From Hyphomicrobiales bacterium (GTDB taxonomy: Bacteria > Pseudomonadota > Alphaproteobacteria > Rhizobiales > Beijerinckiaceae): DNA of 32,251 nucleotides. Location: assembly GCA_003963405.1 (NCBI GenBank), contig RXIY01000087.1:1-32251 (forward strand), given 5' to 3'. The position numbers were made by a program, and so were the translations under genes. Position 1 is the stretch's first letter. Every line of letters begins with the position of its first letter. Positions 1 through 7,937 of this stretch are shown piece by piece. The notes under the pieces are model-generated. The model was not told where the DNA came from and did no database searches. It saw only the letters and a list, made by a program, of their open reading frames with translations.

Positions 1-190
1 TCTCGGCACGGTCACGCAGAACTTCGCCCTGGCGTCGTTCGACCCGAACTTCCCGGGCGCCTTCGGCGGCAACGGCGGCGCCCTGTTCGGCGGCCAGGTG
101 CGTGCGCGCCTCAACGGCAACATCGTTCGCGCTGGCGTGAACTATCACTTCAACTGGGGCGCTCCCGCTCCGGTCGTCGCGAAATATTGA
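1..190 (+). CDS. Outer-membrane beta-barrel protein, C-terminal fragment
   Basis: The window opens inside this gene; reading from base 2, 62 codons remain before TGA at 188-190. The end of the protein is rich in Gly, Asn and aromatic residues and contains the alternating stretch NIVRAGVNYHFNW, which looks like the last strands of an Omp25/opacity-type eight-stranded barrel of alphaproteobacteria. It ends in Lys-Tyr, so the last residue is aromatic, as is usual for barrels handled by the Bam complex. The start, signal peptide and most strands lie outside the window, so the exact family is inferred from the C-terminus alone. A strong terminator follows, so this is the last gene of its transcript, convergent with flgI. 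Confidence 0.7.
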   Translation, partial: LGTVTQNFALASFDPNFPGAFGGNGGALFGGQVRARLNGNIVRAGVNYHFNWGAPAPVVAKY

Positions 191-230
191 TAAACGACGC
201 TCCAGCCTCGTCGTTTTCAATAGCGAGGAA

Positions 231-264
231 GAAGCCCGGCGATTCGCCGGGCTTCTTTCGTTTT
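231..264 (+). terminator. Rho-independent terminator of the outer-membrane protein gene
   Basis: A perfect 11-bp stem (231-241 with 245-255) closes a 3-base ATT loop and is followed by TTTCGTTTT. It lies 40 bases after the stop of the barrel gene. The T-rich tail is on the plus-strand side only, but the hairpin also sits just beyond the flgI stop, so it may slow transcripts from both sides. Confidence 0.85.
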
Positions 265-273
265 GCGGGGCCG

Positions 274-1377
274 TCACTGGATCAGGAGATCGGCCTGCAG
301 CGCCCCGGCGCTCTTGATCGCCTGCAGGATCGAAATGATCCCGGTGGGTTTGAGCCCGATTTCGTTCAGTCCTTTCACCAGCTGTTTCAGCGAGGCGCCC
401 GCCAGCATGGCGACCTGACCCGCCGGTTCGGCGGCGGAAATCGTGGTCTGGCTCGTGACGGTCGTGCGGCCGTTTGAGAAAGGCGCGGGCTGGGAGACCT
501 CCGGCGTTTCCGTGATGCGCACTGTGAGGCCGCCCTGTGTGACGGCGACGGGAGAAATCTGCACGTCGGCGCCGATGACGACCGTGCCCGTACGCTCGTC
601 GATGATGACGCGCGCGGGCGTTTCGACCGGCACCCGCAAATCTCCGACCTCCGCCAGAAAGCGCGTCGCATGGGCGCCTCTCGGCAGCGTCAGCAGCACG
701 CTGCGGTCGTCGCGCTCCTGCGCCAGCGCGGACTTGTAGCGCTGGCGGGTGAATTTGTTGACGGCGTCGGCGACGCGCACGGAAGTCGCGTAATCCGGAT
801 TTCGCAATTGCAGGACCAGCGGGCCGTCCTCGCCGGCCGTGGGGCGCGGCGGCTCGCGCTCGATCGTCGCGCCATTGGGAATGCGCCCGACCGTCGCGAC
901 GCCATGGGTCAGCGATTCGTTCTGGCCCTGCGCGGCGAAGCCCGAGACCGCGATCGGCCCCTGCGCAATGGCGTAAACGGCGCCGTCCAGTCCCGTGAGC
1001 GAGGTCAGCACCAGCGTGCCGCCCATCAGCGAGGTGGCGTCGCCCATGGAGGAGACGGTGACGTCGATCGTGGTGCCCCAGCTCGTGAAGGGCGGCAGCG
1101 AGGCCGTCACCATGACGGCGGCGACGTTGCGCGTGCGCATGCTGTTGTTGGGGCGCACATTGACGCCCATGCGGTCGAGCAGCGCGGAGGTCGACTGCTC
1201 CGTGAAGGGCGCGTTGCGCATCGTGTCGCCCGTGCCCTGCAGGCCGATGACGAGGCCGTAGCCGACGAGCTGATAGTCGCGCGGCCCGACCGGCGATGTG
1301 ATGTCCTTGATGCGCACGTCCGCCTCTGCGGCGGGCGCGAAGAGCAGCAAGGCCGCGAGGACGACGAAGCGCCGCAT
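274..1377 (-). CDS. flgI: Flagellar P-ring protein FlgI
   Basis: FlgI forms the periplasmic P-ring, the bushing around the flagellar rod in the peptidoglycan layer. The 367-residue product has the normal family length, a cleavable Sec signal (hydrophobic LAALLLFAPAAEA, then DVRIKDI), and the family opening RIKDITSP followed by the glycine-rich LVGYGLVIGLQGTGD. The C-terminal ISILQAIKSAGALQADLLIQ is also typical. The ATG at 1377 lies 4 bases beyond the flgA stop and its GAGGG ribosome site is within the flgA end, so the two are translationally linked. It is the last gene of the operon; flgH, often next, is absent here. Confidence 0.97.
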   Translation of the reverse strand: MRRFVVLAALLLFAPAAEADVRIKDITSPVGPRDYQLVGYGLVIGLQGTGDTMRNAPFTEQSTSALLDRMGVNVRPNNSMRTRNVAAVMVTASLPPFTSWGTTIDVTVSSMGDATSLMGGTLVLTSLTGLDGAVYAIAQGPIAVSGFAAQGQNESLTHGVATVGRIPNGATIEREPPRPTAGEDGPLVLQLRNPDYATSVRVADAVNKFTRQRYKSALAQERDDRSVLLTLPRGAHATRFLAEVGDLRVPVETPARVIIDERTGTVVIGADVQISPVAVTQGGLTVRITETPEVSQPAPFSNGRTTVTSQTTISAAEPAGQVAMLAGASLKQLVKGLNEIGLKPTGIISILQAIKSAGALQADLLIQ

Positions 1378-1381
1378 ATCG

Positions 1382-1834
1382 TCAGCCCTCGCCGACGCGC
1401 ACGGAGCCGTCGCTTTGCACGCGGCCCGAAAGGAAGAGGCCGCTGTCCTGATTGCGAATGCGGATTACGTCGCCGACGCCTCCGGCCTGCTGCGCGATTC
1501 CATAGGCCACGATATGCAGGCCGCCCTCGGCATAGACGATCTTGACCTGCGCGCCGACGGCGACGAGGCGCGGATTGTCGATGGCGATGACCGGGATGGG
1601 CTGCCCCGGCAACAGCGTGCGGCGCGCGACCTTGCCGACGAGCCCCTCGCGCGTGCGCATGTAGAAGCCTTGCGACTCCGGCGCGACGGCGCCCACGCGC
1701 GCGTCGAGCATCTGTTCGGTGATGGCGTCGCCGGGATAGATCGTGACGCGCGCGACGGGAAAACTCTCCTGCGCCTGCGCGACGCCGGCGCCGGTCGCGA
1801 GCAAAGCGGCGAGCAGACAGCGGGAAAGGGTCAT
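1382..1834 (-). CDS. flgA: Flagellar P-ring assembly chaperone FlgA
   Basis: FlgA is the periplasmic chaperone needed to assemble FlgI into the P-ring. The 150-residue precursor starts with a Sec signal ending near GVAQAQ. The mature part holds a SAF-like domain ([16 protein letters not shown], then [15 protein letters not shown]) and the C-terminal beta domain with the [12 protein letters not shown] motif seen in FlgA. This is the short form common in alphaproteobacteria, without the long N-terminal extension of enteric FlgA. Its ATG overlaps the flgG stop in an ATGA arrangement and flgI follows after 4 bases, which fits its role as the partner of FlgI. Confidence 0.93.
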   Translation of the reverse strand: MTLSRCLLAALLATGAGVAQAQESFPVARVTIYPGDAITEQMLDARVGAVAPESQGFYMRTREGLVGKVARRTLLPGQPIPVIAIDNPRLVAVGAQVKIVYAEGGLHIVAYGIAQQAGGVGDVIRIRNQDSGLFLSGRVQSDGSVRVGEG

Positions 1835-2619
1835 CTGATGCCTTTCGAAATCGTGCCGGCCATTTCATCGGCGGCCTGAATGACCTTCGAGTTGAGTTCG
1901 AAAGCGCGCTGCGCCGCGATGAGATTGACGAGCTCCTTCACCGGATCGACGTTGGAGCTTTCGAGATAGCCCTGGTTGACGACGCCGAAGCCCGGATCGC
2001 CGGGCACGCCGACGATGGGCTGGCCCGAGGCCGCGGTCTGGCGGAAGAGATTGCCGCCGAGCGCCTCGAGACCCGCGTCATTGGGGAAGGTCGCGATGGT
2101 GATCTGGCCAAGCTGCTGCGGATTGGTTTGTCCCGCGATCATGGCGGAGACGACGCCGGTCTGGCTGATCGAGACGCTCAGCGCGTTGTTTGGCGCCGTG
2201 ATCGTCGGGGAAAGCTGATAGCCGTCCACCGTGACGAGTTCGCCATTGGCGTTGGTGCTGAAGGAGCCGGCGCGCGTATAGACGGTCTCGTTGTCGGCGC
2301 CGAGGATCTGAAACCAGCCGCGCCCGTTGAGGCTCAGATCGTACGGATTGCCGGTGTTGCTCATGGCGCCCTGCTGTTGCAGGCTGCGCACGGCGGCGGT
2401 GCGCACGCCGAGGCCGAACTGCGAGCCCTGCGGCACGGTGGCGTCGCGGCCGCGGTTGGAGACGCCCTGGAGACGTTCCGTCTGATAGAGCAGATCGGTG
2501 AATTCGGCGCGCGCGCGCTTGAATCCCGTTGTGTTGATGTTGGCGATGTTGTGGGAAATGACTTCGATGTTTTGCTGCTGCGCGCTCATGCCCGTCGCAG
2601 CGATGGCGAGTGCTCTCAA
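1831..2619 (-). CDS. flgG: Flagellar distal rod protein FlgG
   Basis: FlgG builds the distal rod that passes through the P- and L-rings. The 262-residue product opens with the family signature MRALxIAATGM and carries the rod-protein motif [14 protein letters not shown]; the C-terminal [18 protein letters not shown] is the matching helix of the flagellar rod/hook family. The start codon is TTG at 2617-2619: it is the only start giving the conserved N-terminus, and GGGAG sits 8 bases upstream of it. The gene overlaps flgA by 4 bases and follows fliE after a short gap. No flgF paralogue lies next to it. Confidence 0.97.
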   Translation of the reverse strand: MRALAIAATGMSAQQQNIEVISHNIANINTTGFKRARAEFTDLLYQTERLQGVSNRGRDATVPQGSQFGLGVRTAAVRSLQQQGAMSNTGNPYDLSLNGRGWFQILGADNETVYTRAGSFSTNANGELVTVDGYQLSPTITAPNNALSVSISQTGVVSAMIAGQTNPQQLGQITIATFPNDAGLEALGGNLFRQTAASGQPIVGVPGDPGFGVVNQGYLESSNVDPVKELVNLIAAQRAFELNSKVIQAADEMAGTISKGIR

Positions 2620-2632
2620 GACGCGTGCTCCC

Positions 2633-2959
2633 TCAGATCGCCATGCGGCTGATTTCCTGATAGGCGGAAACCGCCTTGTCGCGCAGCGCGATCGCCGTGT
2701 GCAGATCGCGCTCGGCCTGCATCACCGCGCCGACGACCTTCTGCAGGGACGCCTTGCCGTCGACGCCGGCGATGGCCGCCGCTTCGCCAGTCTTCAGCGA
2801 GTCGACGGTCTGCGCGGCGTATTGCTGCAACACCTCGCCGAAGGAGGCGCCGGCGGCCTCGGCCGTGGCGGCCGGGCGGGGGGGCTGGGCGAGGGCGGTC
2901 GCCGCCGTTTCCGCGAGCGGGCCGACAGCGGCGGCCGCGATGGAGGTCAGAGGAAGCAT
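2633..2959 (-). CDS. fliE: Flagellar hook-basal body protein FliE
   Basis: FliE joins the MS-ring to the proximal rod. The 108-residue product has a low-complexity Ala-rich N-terminus and the conserved C-terminal helical part: [19 protein letters not shown], then [13 protein letters not shown], which is the diagnostic FliE ending. The ATG overlaps the flgC stop by one base (TGATG), so it is probably translated by coupling. Its place between flgC and flgG is the usual one in Hyphomicrobiales. Confidence 0.95.
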   Translation of the reverse strand: MLPLTSIAAAAVGPLAETAATALAQPPRPAATAEAAGASFGEVLQQYAAQTVDSLKTGEAAAIAGVDGKASLQKVVGAVMQAERDLHTAIALRDKAVSAYQEISRMAI

Positions 2960-3378
2960 CAGGCGCCTTTCAGAAGATCGACGGTCATCGCGACGAGGTC
3001 GCGCGTCTGTTTCATGATTTGCAGATCGGCCTCATAGGCGCGATTGGCTTCGCGCAGATCGCCCATCTCGAGAAGCATGTTCACATTGGGCCGCTTGACG
3101 TCGCCATTGGCGTCGGCCGCGGGATTGCCGGGATCGCGCTCGATCGCGAAAGGGCTCGGATCGGTCCCGATGGCGTTGATCTTCACGAGATTGACGCCAT
3201 TCGCGCGGTCGAGTTCATTGGCGAAGGAGACGGTCTTGCGCCGGTAAGGATCGGCCCCGGCGGTTTTTCCCGTGGACTGTGCGTTCGCCATGTTTTCGGA
3301 GACGACGCGCAGTCTCGCGGACTGGGCGGCGAGGCCGGAGGCGGCGATCTTGAGGGACGCGTCGAGCGGATCGATCAT
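2959..3378 (-). CDS. flgC: Flagellar proximal rod protein FlgC
   Basis: FlgC is a proximal rod subunit. I place the start at the ATG at 3378 ([16 protein letters not shown]), giving 139 residues, because this matches the family N-terminus and overlaps the flgB stop as ATGA; an in-frame start seven codons upstream would add unconserved residues. The rod motif [12 protein letters not shown] is near residue 30, and the C-terminal helix contains [20 protein letters not shown], typical of FlgC. It lies between flgB and fliE in one operon. Confidence 0.96.
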   Translation of the reverse strand: MIDPLDASLKIAASGLAAQSARLRVVSENMANAQSTGKTAGADPYRRKTVSFANELDRANGVNLVKINAIGTDPSPFAIERDPGNPAADANGDVKRPNVNMLLEMGDLREANRAYEADLQIMKQTRDLVAMTVDLLKGA

Positions 3379-3755
3379 GGCCGCGCCACCGACATCCACA
3401 TTGTGTGGAAGCTGCGCATGAGATTGGTGTCGAGCGTGAAGGCGCCGCGGATTTCGCCGGCCTTGATCATCTCCTGCTCGGGCGAGACGGTATTGCCGGA
3501 GATCGTCGTCTCCCAGGTTTCCGCCGGCTTCGCCGCGGCGGCCATGGCCTCGCTCGGGGAGGGACGCATGTGCAGGGGAGAGGAGCCCGCCATTTCGAGC
3601 GCGCTGCGCTCCATCACGCGCTCGAAGGGCAATGTGTCGAGCGCCTTGTAGCCGGGCGTATTGGCGTTGGCGACATTCTGCGCGACGAGCGATTGCCGGG
3701 TCGACAGCCAGCTCTTCTGCTGGTCAATGAGTTTGAAGAGATACACTGGCTCCAT
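3375..3755 (-). CDS. flgB: Flagellar basal-body rod protein FlgB
   Basis: FlgB is a proximal rod subunit and the first gene of this flagellar operon. The 126-residue product begins [20 protein letters not shown], has the rod signature [12 protein letters not shown] at residues 28-39 and a C-terminal helix ending [12 protein letters not shown]. The start at 3755 gives the family N-terminus; longer in-frame readings run into the ogt gene and are not credible. The GAGG ribosome site lies inside an inverted repeat directly upstream (listed separately). The operon promoter is probably in the 64 bases between flgB and ogt or further upstream; I see no clear sigma-54 or CtrA box. Confidence 0.96.
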   Translation of the reverse strand: MEPVYLFKLIDQQKSWLSTRQSLVAQNVANANTPGYKALDTLPFERVMERSALEMAGSSPLHMRPSPSEAMAAAAKPAETWETTISGNTVSPEQEMIKAGEIRGAFTLDTNLMRSFHTMWMSVARP

Positions 3756-3759
3756 ATTC

Positions 3760-3783
3760 GGCCTCACATGATCGAATGAGGCC
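3760..3783 (-). promoter_or_regulatory. Inverted repeat covering the flgB ribosome-binding site
   Basis: Seven-base arms (3777-3783 and 3760-3766) pair perfectly around a 10-base loop in the flgB leader. The 3' arm on the minus strand, TGAGGCC, contains the only Shine-Dalgarno-like GAGG and ends 4 bases before the flgB ATG. If the hairpin forms it would hide the ribosome site. It could equally be a protein-binding operator or a chance palindrome. Confidence 0.4.
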
Positions 3784-3819
3784 AAGCTAGGCGCGCCCGC
3801 TTGTGTCTGGCTGGAGGTT

Positions 3820-4323
3820 TCAGGCCTCTGGCGCGCGCCTTTCGCGAGCCAGCAGCGCGCGCTTGCGGGCGACGCCCCAGCGATAGCCCGAGAGCTGGCC
3901 GTCGCTGCGCAGGATGCGATGGCAGGGGATGGCGACGGCGATCGGATTGGCGCCGCAGGCGCCGGCGACGGCGCGCGTCGCCGTCGGCGCGCCGATGCGC
4001 CGGGCGATCTCCGCATAGCTCGCCGTCTCGCCCGGCGGAATGTCGCGCAGCGCCGCCCAGACGCGACGCTGAAACTCGGTGCCGCGCGCATCGAACGGAA
4101 ATTCGGGGCGCGAGGCCGGCGCTTCCAGAAGGGCGAGCGCGGCGGCGACGAAGCCCTCTTGATCCTGCTCCGTTTCCGTAAGCTGGGCTCTTGGAAAGCG
4201 GCGGCGCAGTTCCTCCCGCAGCGCCTCTTCTTCGTCGCCGAGCAGGATGGCGCAGACGCCCTTCTCATTCGTCGCGACGAGCGCGAGGCCGAGGCTGCAT
4301 CGGCGCACTGCAAAGCGGATCAT
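3820..4323 (-). CDS. ogt: Methylated-DNA--[protein]-cysteine S-methyltransferase
   Basis: This suicide repair enzyme moves the methyl group from O6-methylguanine (and O4-methylthymine) to its own cysteine. The 167-residue product has the Ogt/AGT layout: an N-terminal domain, then the DNA-binding helix region (GTEFQRRVWAALRDIPPGET at about 81-100, SYAEIARRIGAP with the HTH) and the active-site motif IPCHR with Cys134. The N-terminal Ada metal and AraC domains are absent, so it is a stand-alone transferase, not Ada. The ATG at 4323 overlaps the stop of the DUF779 gene as ATGA, so the two are co-expressed. Confidence 0.95.
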   Translation of the reverse strand: MIRFAVRRCSLGLALVATNEKGVCAILLGDEEEALREELRRRFPRAQLTETEQDQEGFVAAALALLEAPASRPEFPFDARGTEFQRRVWAALRDIPPGETASYAEIARRIGAPTATRAVAGACGANPIAVAIPCHRILRSDGQLSGYRWGVARKRALLARERRAPEA

Positions 4324-4670
4324 GTCGTAAGCGCCGCGAGTTCGGCGTCGTCGAAGAGACGCGAGCGCGTGAGGAAGCGCCTGCCCGTGCCATTGTCGAG
4401 CGAGAACATGCCGCCCTGTCCCGGCACCACGTCGATGATGAGCTGGGTGTGTTTCCAGTAATCGAACTGCGCCGCGCCAATGTAGAAGGGCGCGCCGCCG
4501 ATCTCGCCGAGCAGCACGTCGTTGTCGCCCGTGAGAAAGTCGCCGCGCGGATAGCACATGGGCGCCGAGCCGTCGCAGCAGCCCCCCGACTGGTGAAAGA
4601 GGATGTCGCCATGCTCGGCGCGCAGACGCGCGACGAAGTCGAGGGCGGCTTCCGTCGCTGTTACGCGCAT
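4320..4670 (-). CDS. DUF779 family protein
   Basis: The 116-residue product matches the DUF779 family: MRVTATEAALDFVARLRAEHGDI, then FHQSGGCCDGSAPMCYP with three closely spaced cysteines, and the YIGAAQFDYWKHTQLIIDVVPG block. The biochemical role is unknown. Members are commonly found beside AldB/ExaC/AcoD-type aldehyde dehydrogenases, as here, which suggests an accessory role in aldehyde oxidation. I chose the ATG at 4670 because conservation begins there; an upstream in-frame start at 4751 would read through a palindromic repeat and add about 27 unconserved residues. No strong Shine-Dalgarno is close to the chosen ATG, so the start is slightly uncertain. Its end overlaps ogt. Confidence 0.88.
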   Translation of the reverse strand: MRVTATEAALDFVARLRAEHGDILFHQSGGCCDGSAPMCYPRGDFLTGDNDVLLGEIGGAPFYIGAAQFDYWKHTQLIIDVVPGQGGMFSLDNGTGRRFLTRSRLFDDAELAALTT

Positions 4671-4694
4671 CGGCTTACCCGTTGTGTCCTCCAA

Positions 4695-4802
4695 GACCCC
4701 CTCCCTGTCCCGCCTCCGCTTGGCGGGAGAAGGGACGCTCACGATCCGCATTCTCTATAAAGCTCCCTCTCCCGCGACGCGGGGGAGGGTTGGGAGGGGC
4801 CT
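4695..4802. repeat. Pair of GC-rich palindromic intergenic repeats (CCCTCTCCCGC type)
   Basis: Two related hairpins lie between the DUF779 and aldehyde dehydrogenase genes. The first pairs TCCCGCC (4708-4714) with GGCGGGA (4722-4728). The second pairs CCCTCTCCCGC (4765-4775) with GCGGGGGAGGG (4779-4789, one G-T wobble) around a 3-base loop and is followed by TTGGGAGGGG. This pattern recurs widely between genes in alphaproteobacteria. It may stabilise or attenuate the transcript after the dehydrogenase gene. Confidence 0.7.
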
Positions 4803-6320
4803 TTAGAAGAACCCCAGCTTCTTCGGGCTGTAGCTCACCAGCATGTTCTTGGTCTGCTGGTAATGATTGAGCATCATCTTGTGATTCTCGCGCCCGATGC
4901 CGGATTGCTTGTAGCCGCCGAAAGCGGCGTGCGCCGGATAGGCGTGATAGCAGTTGGTCCAGACGCGACCGGCCTGAATCGCGCGGCCGAAACGGTAGCA
5001 GCGATTGATGTCGCGGCTCCACACTCCGGCGCCCAATCCGTAGAGCGTGTCATTGGCGATCTGCAGGGCGTCCTCGTCATCCTTGAACGTCGTCACCGAC
5101 ACGACGGGGCCGAAGATCTCCTCCTGGAAGACGCGCATGCGGTTGTGGCCTTGCAAGACAGTCGGCTTCACGTAGAAACCGCCGGCAAGATCGCCGTCGA
5201 GCATGTTGCGCTCGCCGCCCGCGAGCACCTTTGCGCCTTCCTGCTTGCCGATGTCGATGTAGCTCAGGATCTTTTCGAGCTGCTCGGAAGACGCCTGCGC
5301 GCCGATCATCGTTTCGGGATCGAGCGGGTTACCCTGTTTGATCGCCGCGACCCGTTCGAGCGCGCGCGCCATGAAGCGGTCGTAGATCTTTTCGTGGACG
5401 AGCGCGCGGCTCGGGCAGGTGCAGACCTCGCCCTGATTGAGCGCGAACATCACGAAGCCCTCGACCGCCTTGTCGAAGAAGTCGTCGTCGTCGCGCGCCA
5501 CGTCCTCGAAGAAGATGTTGGGAGATTTGCCGCCGAGTTCGAGCGTCACCGGGATCAGCGTCTGGCTGGCGTATTGCATGATGAGCCGGCCCGTCGTCGT
5601 CTCGCCGGTGAAGGCGATCTTGGCGATGCGGTTCGACGAGGCGAGTGGCTTGCCGGCTTCGAGGCCGAAGCCGTTGACGATGTTGAGCACGCCTTTCGGC
5701 AGAAGGTCGCCGACGATCTGCGCCCAGACGAGAATGCTCGCGGGCGTCTGCTCGGCGGGCTTGATCACGACGCAATTGCCGGCGGCGAGCGCGGGCGCGA
5801 GTTTCCAGGCCGCCATCAGAAGCGGGAAGTTCCATGGAATGATCTGGCCGACGACGCCGAGCGGCTCATGGAAATGATAGGCGACGGTGTCGTGGTCGAT
5901 CTCGGAAATGCCGCCTTCCTGCGCGCGCACGGCGCCCGCGAAATATCGGAAATGATCGATGGCGAGCGGCACGTCGGCGGCCATGGTCTCGCGGATCGGC
6001 TTGCCATTGTCCCAGGTCTCGGCGACGGCGAGACGCTCGAGATTTTCCTCCATGCGGTCGGCGATCTTGTTGAGAAGGCGCGCGCGCTCGGCGGCGCTCG
6101 TGGCGCCCCAGGCGGTCCTGGCGGCATGGGCGGCGTCGAGCGCGGCCTCGATGTCGTCCTTGTCGGAGCGCGCAATCTCGCACACCTTCCGGCCGGTGAT
6201 GGGCGAGATGTTGTCGAAGGTGCGGCCCGATTTCGCGTCCGCCCATTCGCCATTGATGAAATTGCCGTAACGCGCCTCGAAGGGCGGTTTCGAGGCGGCG
6301 AAAGTCTCGTGCTTGGTCAT
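4803..6320 (-). CDS. NAD-dependent aldehyde dehydrogenase, AldB/ExaC/AcoD type
   Basis: It oxidises an aldehyde, most likely acetaldehyde or another short-chain aldehyde, to the acid in the cytoplasm. The 505-residue product has the family's usual length and motifs: substrate/cofactor residues [23 protein letters not shown] (about 160-182), the FTGETTTG nucleotide loop, general base Glu261 in LELGGKSPN, and catalytic Cys300 in [11 protein letters not shown]. The double-cysteine CTC form and the opening [13 protein letters not shown] are characteristic of the AldB/ExaC/AcoD group. The ATG at 6320 has AAGAAGG 6 bases upstream. The DUF779 gene downstream supports this subgroup. The natural substrate cannot be fixed from sequence; ethanol-derived or methylotrophic aldehydes are possible. 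Confidence 0.93.
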   Translation of the reverse strand: MTKHETFAASKPPFEARYGNFINGEWADAKSGRTFDNISPITGRKVCEIARSDKDDIEAALDAAHAARTAWGATSAAERARLLNKIADRMEENLERLAVAETWDNGKPIRETMAADVPLAIDHFRYFAGAVRAQEGGISEIDHDTVAYHFHEPLGVVGQIIPWNFPLLMAAWKLAPALAAGNCVVIKPAEQTPASILVWAQIVGDLLPKGVLNIVNGFGLEAGKPLASSNRIAKIAFTGETTTGRLIMQYASQTLIPVTLELGGKSPNIFFEDVARDDDDFFDKAVEGFVMFALNQGEVCTCPSRALVHEKIYDRFMARALERVAAIKQGNPLDPETMIGAQASSEQLEKILSYIDIGKQEGAKVLAGGERNMLDGDLAGGFYVKPTVLQGHNRMRVFQEEIFGPVVSVTTFKDDEDALQIANDTLYGLGAGVWSRDINRCYRFGRAIQAGRVWTNCYHAYPAHAAFGGYKQSGIGRENHKMMLNHYQQTKNMLVSYSPKKLGFF

Positions 6321-6433
6321 CGGCGGCCTTCTTTGCGTTTCCATCCCGGCGCGCGCTTTCGCGCTGTTCCTAGCCGAGAGATAGTAACGCACAGGCCGGA
6401 GCCAAGAGAAAGGGCTGATGTCGCGGCTTTATC

Positions 6434-7063
6434 TCAGTCCAGGCAGGCCTTCGCCATGGCCTGAAACGCCCGCGCGCGATGCGACAGGGCGCGCGAGCCA
6501 TCGCCGGGCAGCGCGTGCTTCTCGGCCGACATCATCTCGCCGAAGGTCTTGTCGAGCTCGTCCGGCTTGAAGATCGGATCGTAACCGAAGCCCTTGTCGC
6601 CCTTGGGCGGAAACACGAGCGCGCCGTCGACGCGGCCCTCGAACTCCTCGATGTGGCCGTCGGGCCAGACGATCGCCAGCGCGCAGGTGAAATTGGCGCG
6701 ATAGGGCGGCGGCGCCCCGCGCTCCTCGAGCCGGCGGCGCACGAGGTCGCAGGCCGCCTTGAAGTCTCTCGATTCGCCCGCCCAGCGCGCGGAATAGACG
6801 CCCGGCGCGCCATTGAGCGCATCGACGCAGAGGCCCGAGTCGTCGGCGAAGGCCGGCAGGCCCGAGGCCATCGCCGCCGCGCGCGCCTTCAGCGCCGCAT
6901 TTCCGCGAAATGTCGTCTCCGTCTCCTCGGGCTCGGCGAGGCCGAGTTCGCCCGCGGAGACGGCGTCGACGCCATGCGGCGTGAGCAATTGTTGGAGCTC
7001 CCAGAGCTTGCCGGGATTGTGCGTCGCGATGACGAGCTTGCCGGCGATCCTGCGGTGGGTCAT
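6434..7063 (-). CDS. rdgB: XTP/dITP pyrophosphatase (non-canonical purine NTPase)
   Basis: RdgB/HAM1 hydrolyses dITP, XTP and ITP to monophosphates and so keeps deaminated purines out of DNA and RNA. The 209-residue product has the substrate loop [14 protein letters not shown] at 10-23, the catalytic/metal block [25 protein letters not shown] (72-96), the GFGYDPIF motif (158-165) and the ending SHRARAF. The ATG at 7063 overlaps the rph stop (ATGA), a pairing widely conserved in alphaproteobacteria. The hemW gene that often follows is not present; the next gene is the aldehyde dehydrogenase. Confidence 0.96.
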   Translation of the reverse strand: MTHRRIAGKLVIATHNPGKLWELQQLLTPHGVDAVSAGELGLAEPEETETTFRGNAALKARAAAMASGLPAFADDSGLCVDALNGAPGVYSARWAGESRDFKAACDLVRRRLEERGAPPPYRANFTCALAIVWPDGHIEEFEGRVDGALVFPPKGDKGFGYDPIFKPDELDKTFGEMMSAEKHALPGDGSRALSHRARAFQAMAKACLD

Positions 7064-7779
7064 TTCGCCTCCAGCGCCGCCCGTTGCAGCGCAACGAGAT
7101 CGGCGACGCCCTTTTGCGCCATCGCGAGCATGGCGCCGAGTTCGTCCTGCGAGAAAACCGCGACTTCGGCCGTGGCCTGAATCTCGACGAGGCCGCCGGA
7201 TCCGGTGATGACGAAATTGGCGTCGGTCTGCGCGGTGGAGTCCTCGGCGTAATCGAGATCGATCACCGGCGTTCCGTTGAAAATGCCGCAGGAGACGGCC
7301 GCGACGTGATCGCGCAGCGGATTTTCCTTGATGATCGAGCGCGACCGCATCCATTCGAAACAGTCGCGCAGCGCGAGCCACGCGCCGGTGATCGACGCCG
7401 TGCGCGTGCCGCCGTCGGCCTGAATCACATCGCAATCGAGCACGATCTGACGCTCGCCGATCGCGGGGAGATTGGTCACGGCGCGCAGGCTGCGGCCGAT
7501 GAGGCGCTGGATCTCCTGCGTGCGTCCGGTGAGCTTGCCGGCGCTGGATTCGCGGCGCGTGCGCGTGTGGGTGGCGCGCGGCAGCATGGAATATTCCGCG
7601 GTCACCCAGCCGCGGCCCTGGCCGCGCAGCCACGGCGGCGGCTTGTCCTCCAGCGATGCGGCGCACAAAACATGCGTATTGCCGAATTTCACGAGACAGG
7701 AGCCTTCGGCGTAACGGGCCACGCCGCGCTCGAAGCTCACGGAGCGCATCTCGTCGGGCGCGCGCTTGCTGGGACGCAT
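7060..7779 (-). CDS. rph: Ribonuclease PH
   Basis: RNase PH is a phosphate-dependent 3'-5' exonuclease that trims tRNA precursors. The 239-residue product starts [12 protein letters not shown] and contains [35 protein letters not shown] (phosphate and RNA binding) and the [19 protein letters not shown] active-site block, all hallmarks of the family at the expected length. I chose the ATG at 7779, with AGAAGG 8 bases upstream; a TTG one codon earlier is less likely. It is coupled to rdgB. The divergent EF-G-like gene lies on the other side of a 158-bp region; hrcA, a frequent neighbour, is not here. Confidence 0.97.
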   Translation of the reverse strand: MRPSKRAPDEMRSVSFERGVARYAEGSCLVKFGNTHVLCAASLEDKPPPWLRGQGRGWVTAEYSMLPRATHTRTRRESSAGKLTGRTQEIQRLIGRSLRAVTNLPAIGERQIVLDCDVIQADGGTRTASITGAWLALRDCFEWMRSRSIIKENPLRDHVAAVSCGIFNGTPVIDLDYAEDSTAQTDANFVITGSGGLVEIQATAEVAVFSQDELGAMLAMAQKGVADLVALQRAALEAK

Positions 7780-7802
7780 CAAGAAACCCTTCTTCTTTGG
7801 AA

Positions 7803-7817
7803 TTAGAGTCGTTCTAA
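7803..7817. promoter_or_regulatory. Palindrome resembling an Irr iron-control (ICE) box
   Basis: TTAGAG-TCG-TTCTAA is an inverted repeat with one mismatch in the six-base arms. It resembles the TTAGAA-N3-TTCTAA type of site bound by the iron regulator Irr in rhizobia. It sits 24 bases upstream of the rph start in the divergent rph/EF-G-like region. Neither neighbour is a classical iron-regulated gene, so this may be chance. Confidence 0.25.
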
Positions 7818-7937
7818 CCCGCTTTGGCGCGTCTTGGAAGCGCCTCCCTTATTCCTCGCTTGCGCTAATTGGATTGTAGTGGGAGCATGAAACAACGGAG
7901 CCGGCCGAAAAGGCTTCGGCGCATAAGGGAGGATATG

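Noticed and set aside
4863-6464. Long open frame on the plus strand opposite the aldehyde dehydrogenase gene
   Set aside because: It is the antisense shadow of a clear enzyme gene; its translation is Arg/Asp/Ala-rich with no family motif, as expected from high-GC codon bias.
7780-7937. CIRCE element or hrcA remnant next to rph
   Set aside because: The region has no TTAGCACTC-N9-GAGTGCTAA match, and no hrcA-like translation is present.
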